From Serinus canaria (lineage: Eukaryota > Chordata > Aves > Passeriformes > Fringillidae): a stretch of 64,000 nt of DNA. Positions 61,201-64,000 of this stretch are shown piece by piece. The stretch covers positions 13,370,995-13,434,994 of the forward strand of contig NC_066327.1 in the NCBI RefSeq assembly GCF_022539315.1, in the 5' to 3' direction. The notes under the pieces were generated by a model. It did not search any database. It was given only the letters and a program-made list of their open reading frames with translations, and was not told where the DNA came from. Both the position numbers and the translations under genes were made by a program. The stretch's first letter is position 1, and each line of letters begins with the position of its first letter.

Positions 61201-64000
61201 CTGGTGGATTAATGGACCTGGGGGTGTCAAACTTGAGAGACTTTTATGGGGAGAGAGACGGAAAATGTCTTGTTGATAGATGTCTCAAAACACTCTTCTT
61301 CATGCCAGATTTTGGTCTCAGTCACACTCCAGAAATGTCTGTTCTTTTGAACCTGGTGGATACTGTGCACTTAAAAGACAGAGAAATTAAAGAGGATGAA
61401 TCTGCAGAGCATTTTCAGCTAGTGAATACAAGTACAATGCCTTCCAGTGATATGGCAGAGAGCACCTCTGAAGGTTTTTAGGGCTTTTTTTCCCCTCATT
61501 TCAGCCCAAAAGAAAAGGTTTTTGTTTCAGAAAACAAAGAGAAAGAGAAGAGGATGTTGGTGATATGGACACAAAGAGAGGGCAGATGTGGGAAATGTAG
61601 GTCCAAGACCTGAGGGAATTTGAACCCCTCTCTCATCTCTGGAAATGTGTTCCCATCACCGTGCTTCAGGTCAGCCTGGGGTCAGATGCTGCTGGTTTTT
61701 CTGATGAGGCTGTTACACCTCAGTTATAGGCAGGCAGGCTGGGAGGGGAGATGCTGTGTTGGCTGTGCAAGGCTCAGAGCCATTCCTGCAGCACTGAGCT
61801 GATTCCATGAGCTCCAGGACACTTCCAGCAGCAAATGTCAAGAGAGCCCATAAGACAGAAGCTGCCTTCTCAGCTTGCATCCTCTTGCAGCTTGAAATAG
61901 TTCTGTTATTAAACATACATCCTTCAAGTGCTGATCAAAGAAACCCCCATGGCAGAGCAACATTATTGATTCCTTATGTAATACCTCACCCTGCTCATGG
62001 CCCTCCCTGAGCCTACAAAGGCAGCGTGGCCAGGAATGTTACAGTGCCAGTGTTTATGTGGGAAAGGTGCTAATTCATCCCTGTGCATGTAAAACACTTT
62101 TCTGCCTGAGGAATTGGTAATGTGGGTTGCACACCCTGAGTGAGGAACTTGCTGCCAAGAAGGTGGAAGGAGGGAGGGAGGCATGGAGCAAAGATTTGCT
62201 CTGACTGGTGAGGTCTGGTGTGAATTTTGGGAGCTCAGAGCCAGTTCTGCTTTCTGGTGCCTTTCAGCTGAGCCTGGTTTAGCTCTGCTGAAGGAAGGTG
62301 CTGAGGCTTTGCAGAAGCACTCTGTGAGCAGATCAGCGGGCAGGGTGACAGGGCTCTTCCAGTGGTCTTAAAAAAACCAATACATCTTGCTTGTCATGGG
62401 CCATATCTCTAAGGTATGCTAAAGCAAAAGGATGAATAGCTTTTCTAAGTGGACTGGATTTTGTCTCAGGCCCCGTTTGCAATGTTGGTGCACATAAGAA
62501 CTCAGTGTACGGCTTTTGTGCACAAACTTACTGCAGAACCAAGAGCCCCTTGGTGAAATTCCCACGTTCCAGCCTATATTTTTGTAGTCATAGTCATGTT
62601 GTTTGTAGCTAAATTACAAAGATTTGGCTGCTGCATTTTTCTTCTGTTGTAGGTGGGATTGTTCATGCAGTGGTGGTGATCCAGTGCTGTGCACATGTGT
62701 CTTTAAGCCCTTTCACTTTAAAGTTTGACCTTTGGAAGGCATGCTTCTTTTCCAATTTCTGTATTTGTTTCAGTATTATCTTTTCTCCACTGTTACAGAA
62801 TTAAGTGGTGGTTCCTAATATTTTCCTGAAGAAGAAATGAAAAATCCTATTAAGCAGCAGCAGCCTTTCCTCTTAGTTCAGTAATTGAAAGGAGGGAGGT
62901 GTCAGCAGCAAGTGCAGCCACTGGATATTCTTTCAAAGCAGTACTTTTGGTCTGATGCCTTAATTCTTTTCAATGTTTGAGTCAGGAAAAGTTGCCAAAA
63001 TTTAAATTGTGACTAGCATACTTCTCCCTCCCACACAGTACAGATTATTGATAGTGGATATAGCTGGTTCCATGGGTAGTAGCCTTGCAGACTTTCTTAT
63101 CCAGCTCATTTGTTTAACACACCTCAGCACTCTCTGTCCATCATCCTGTCTTCTCTCCCTGAAGAACTACTGACATGAGCAATTTTTTGGTAGTATTTAC
63201 AGTTTGGGGGGGAACACTAGCTAGAAACTAGATATTGTTTAAGTGTGGCTGTGTGAGAGTTTGTATAGAAAGAACATGATATCTACAATTGCCATGCTAT
63301 TTTCTTGTAATGACTTTATACTGTATTGCTAAGTCTTGCTCATCACACATGTTGTAGTGCTTTAGTTGCTCTATCTCTGTTAGGGCAGCTGTGAATTAAA
63401 TATTTTAACAGAACTAGAGAAATTCTCAAAACCAGGCTACTGTATGGCTGCAAGTTGCTCTTTGTGGTCGTGTTCTGTTGCTATAAATTCTTTTGATGTT
63501 TGTAAAGTTTTGCCCCAGCTGGATAAGCTGTTTTCTTCATCCTAGAAACTGCAAGTAAAGAAAAAACAACCAGAGATACAGTGAATAAACAGTTTTGCAA
63601 TAAAGGGGTATTTTTAGCTGGGTATTTCATATTGTTTCTCCTTGGCCAAACCTCTTCCATGGTTTGAGAGGGTTAGCAATGCAATTTATTCATTTTTCTC
63701 CAAGGGAGAGGCCGCATTTAATATGTGCTCTCCAGGATACCCTGTTAAAATATTAGGCAATAAAATCCTTGACTGTACAGTAGTTGCAGTTATAATTTCC
63801 CCCAGGTAGAGGAAACTCTGTAATTTATTGCTGTTCCAGTTTGTACGGGTTGGCGTGGTTGTGGCAGTGTAAAAAGATCTGCTTTGTGTTTGTTGGTGTC
63901 CCAGCTCCCCTCCCTGAGCAGCATCTCATTCCTAAAACTGCCTCATTCCAGACATGCACATCACACTCCCACAGGGGAACTCACACTGCTCCCTCCTGGG
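58241..64000. other. unique noncoding DNA to the window end
   Basis: No exon, RNA gene or confident transposon was recognised. The stretch holds a purine-rich tract (58702-58768), a 13-bp tandem repeat (60023-60060), and an open frame of 128 codons from ATG (61095-61481), judged to be chance. Confidence 0.5.
60023..60060. repeat. 13-bp tandem repeat, three copies
   Basis: CCTTGCTAGCTTT occurs twice exactly (60023-60035, 60036-60048) and a third time with one C lost (60049-60060). Each unit contains the palindrome GCTAGC. Likely slippage expansion. Confidence 0.9.

Noticed and set aside
61020..61481. Open frame of 153 codons, plus strand, with an acidic Ser/Thr-rich C-terminus
   Set aside because: It opens at GTG; from the first ATG (61095) it is 128 codons. 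Several frames of this length are expected by chance in 64 kb read six ways, no domain is recognised, and no convincing splice sites flank it.
1..64000. CRISPR arrays, operons, phage or other prokaryotic systems
   Set aside because: Repeat families and CpG depletion show vertebrate DNA, and there are no regularly spaced identical repeats or tightly packed reading frames.

Overview
The window looks like noncoding nuclear DNA (intergenic or deep intronic) from a bird, most likely a songbird. It has the bird-type repeat profile: three truncated CR1 LINE fragments, two of them with the antisense TCACAGAAT-type 3' end, one solo LTR that I associate with passerine ERV-L families, old amniote MIR-like and hAT-derived fragments, short microsatellites, and no mammalian L1 or Alu sequence. 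CpG is scarce apart from one cluster. The species call rests on recalled repeat families, not on a search.

I could not identify any protein-coding exon, tRNA, rRNA, CRISPR array, operon or bacterial feature. The open frames present (up to 221 codons) are about what chance gives in 64 kb. They show no recognisable domain, and several begin at TTG or GTG, which is not meaningful for a vertebrate gene.

Layout: 1-8.5 kb is AT-rich single-copy DNA with a TA/CA microsatellite and a G-quadruplex motif. A solo ERV-L-type LTR lies near 8.50-8.84 kb and a plus-strand CR1 fragment at 9.80-10.11 kb. From 10 to 36 kb there is long unique DNA with GAT/AAT and CA microsatellites, a poly-T tract, and AT-rich TAATTA-containing stretches that resemble conserved noncoding DNA (17.3-18.1 and 31.05-31.2 kb). 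The most unusual structure is a nearly identical inverted repeat with arms of 190 and 182 bp (36121-36310 and 39309-39490) around a 3.0 kb spacer. Between 40 and 52 kb there is a MIR-like fragment and two minus-strand CR1 fragments. Between 54.2 and 55.0 kb are ancient remnants, including a hAT-type nonautonomous DNA transposon. Between 57.3 and 58.25 kb a CpG-enriched patch holds a perfect CArG box (SRF-site consensus) at 58157-58166, the best candidate regulatory element. The rest, to 64 kb, is unique DNA with minor tandem repeats.

No genes can be shown to work together here. I found no new biological system. The inverted repeat, which may mark inversion breakpoints, and the CpG/CArG patch are the observations most worth following up.
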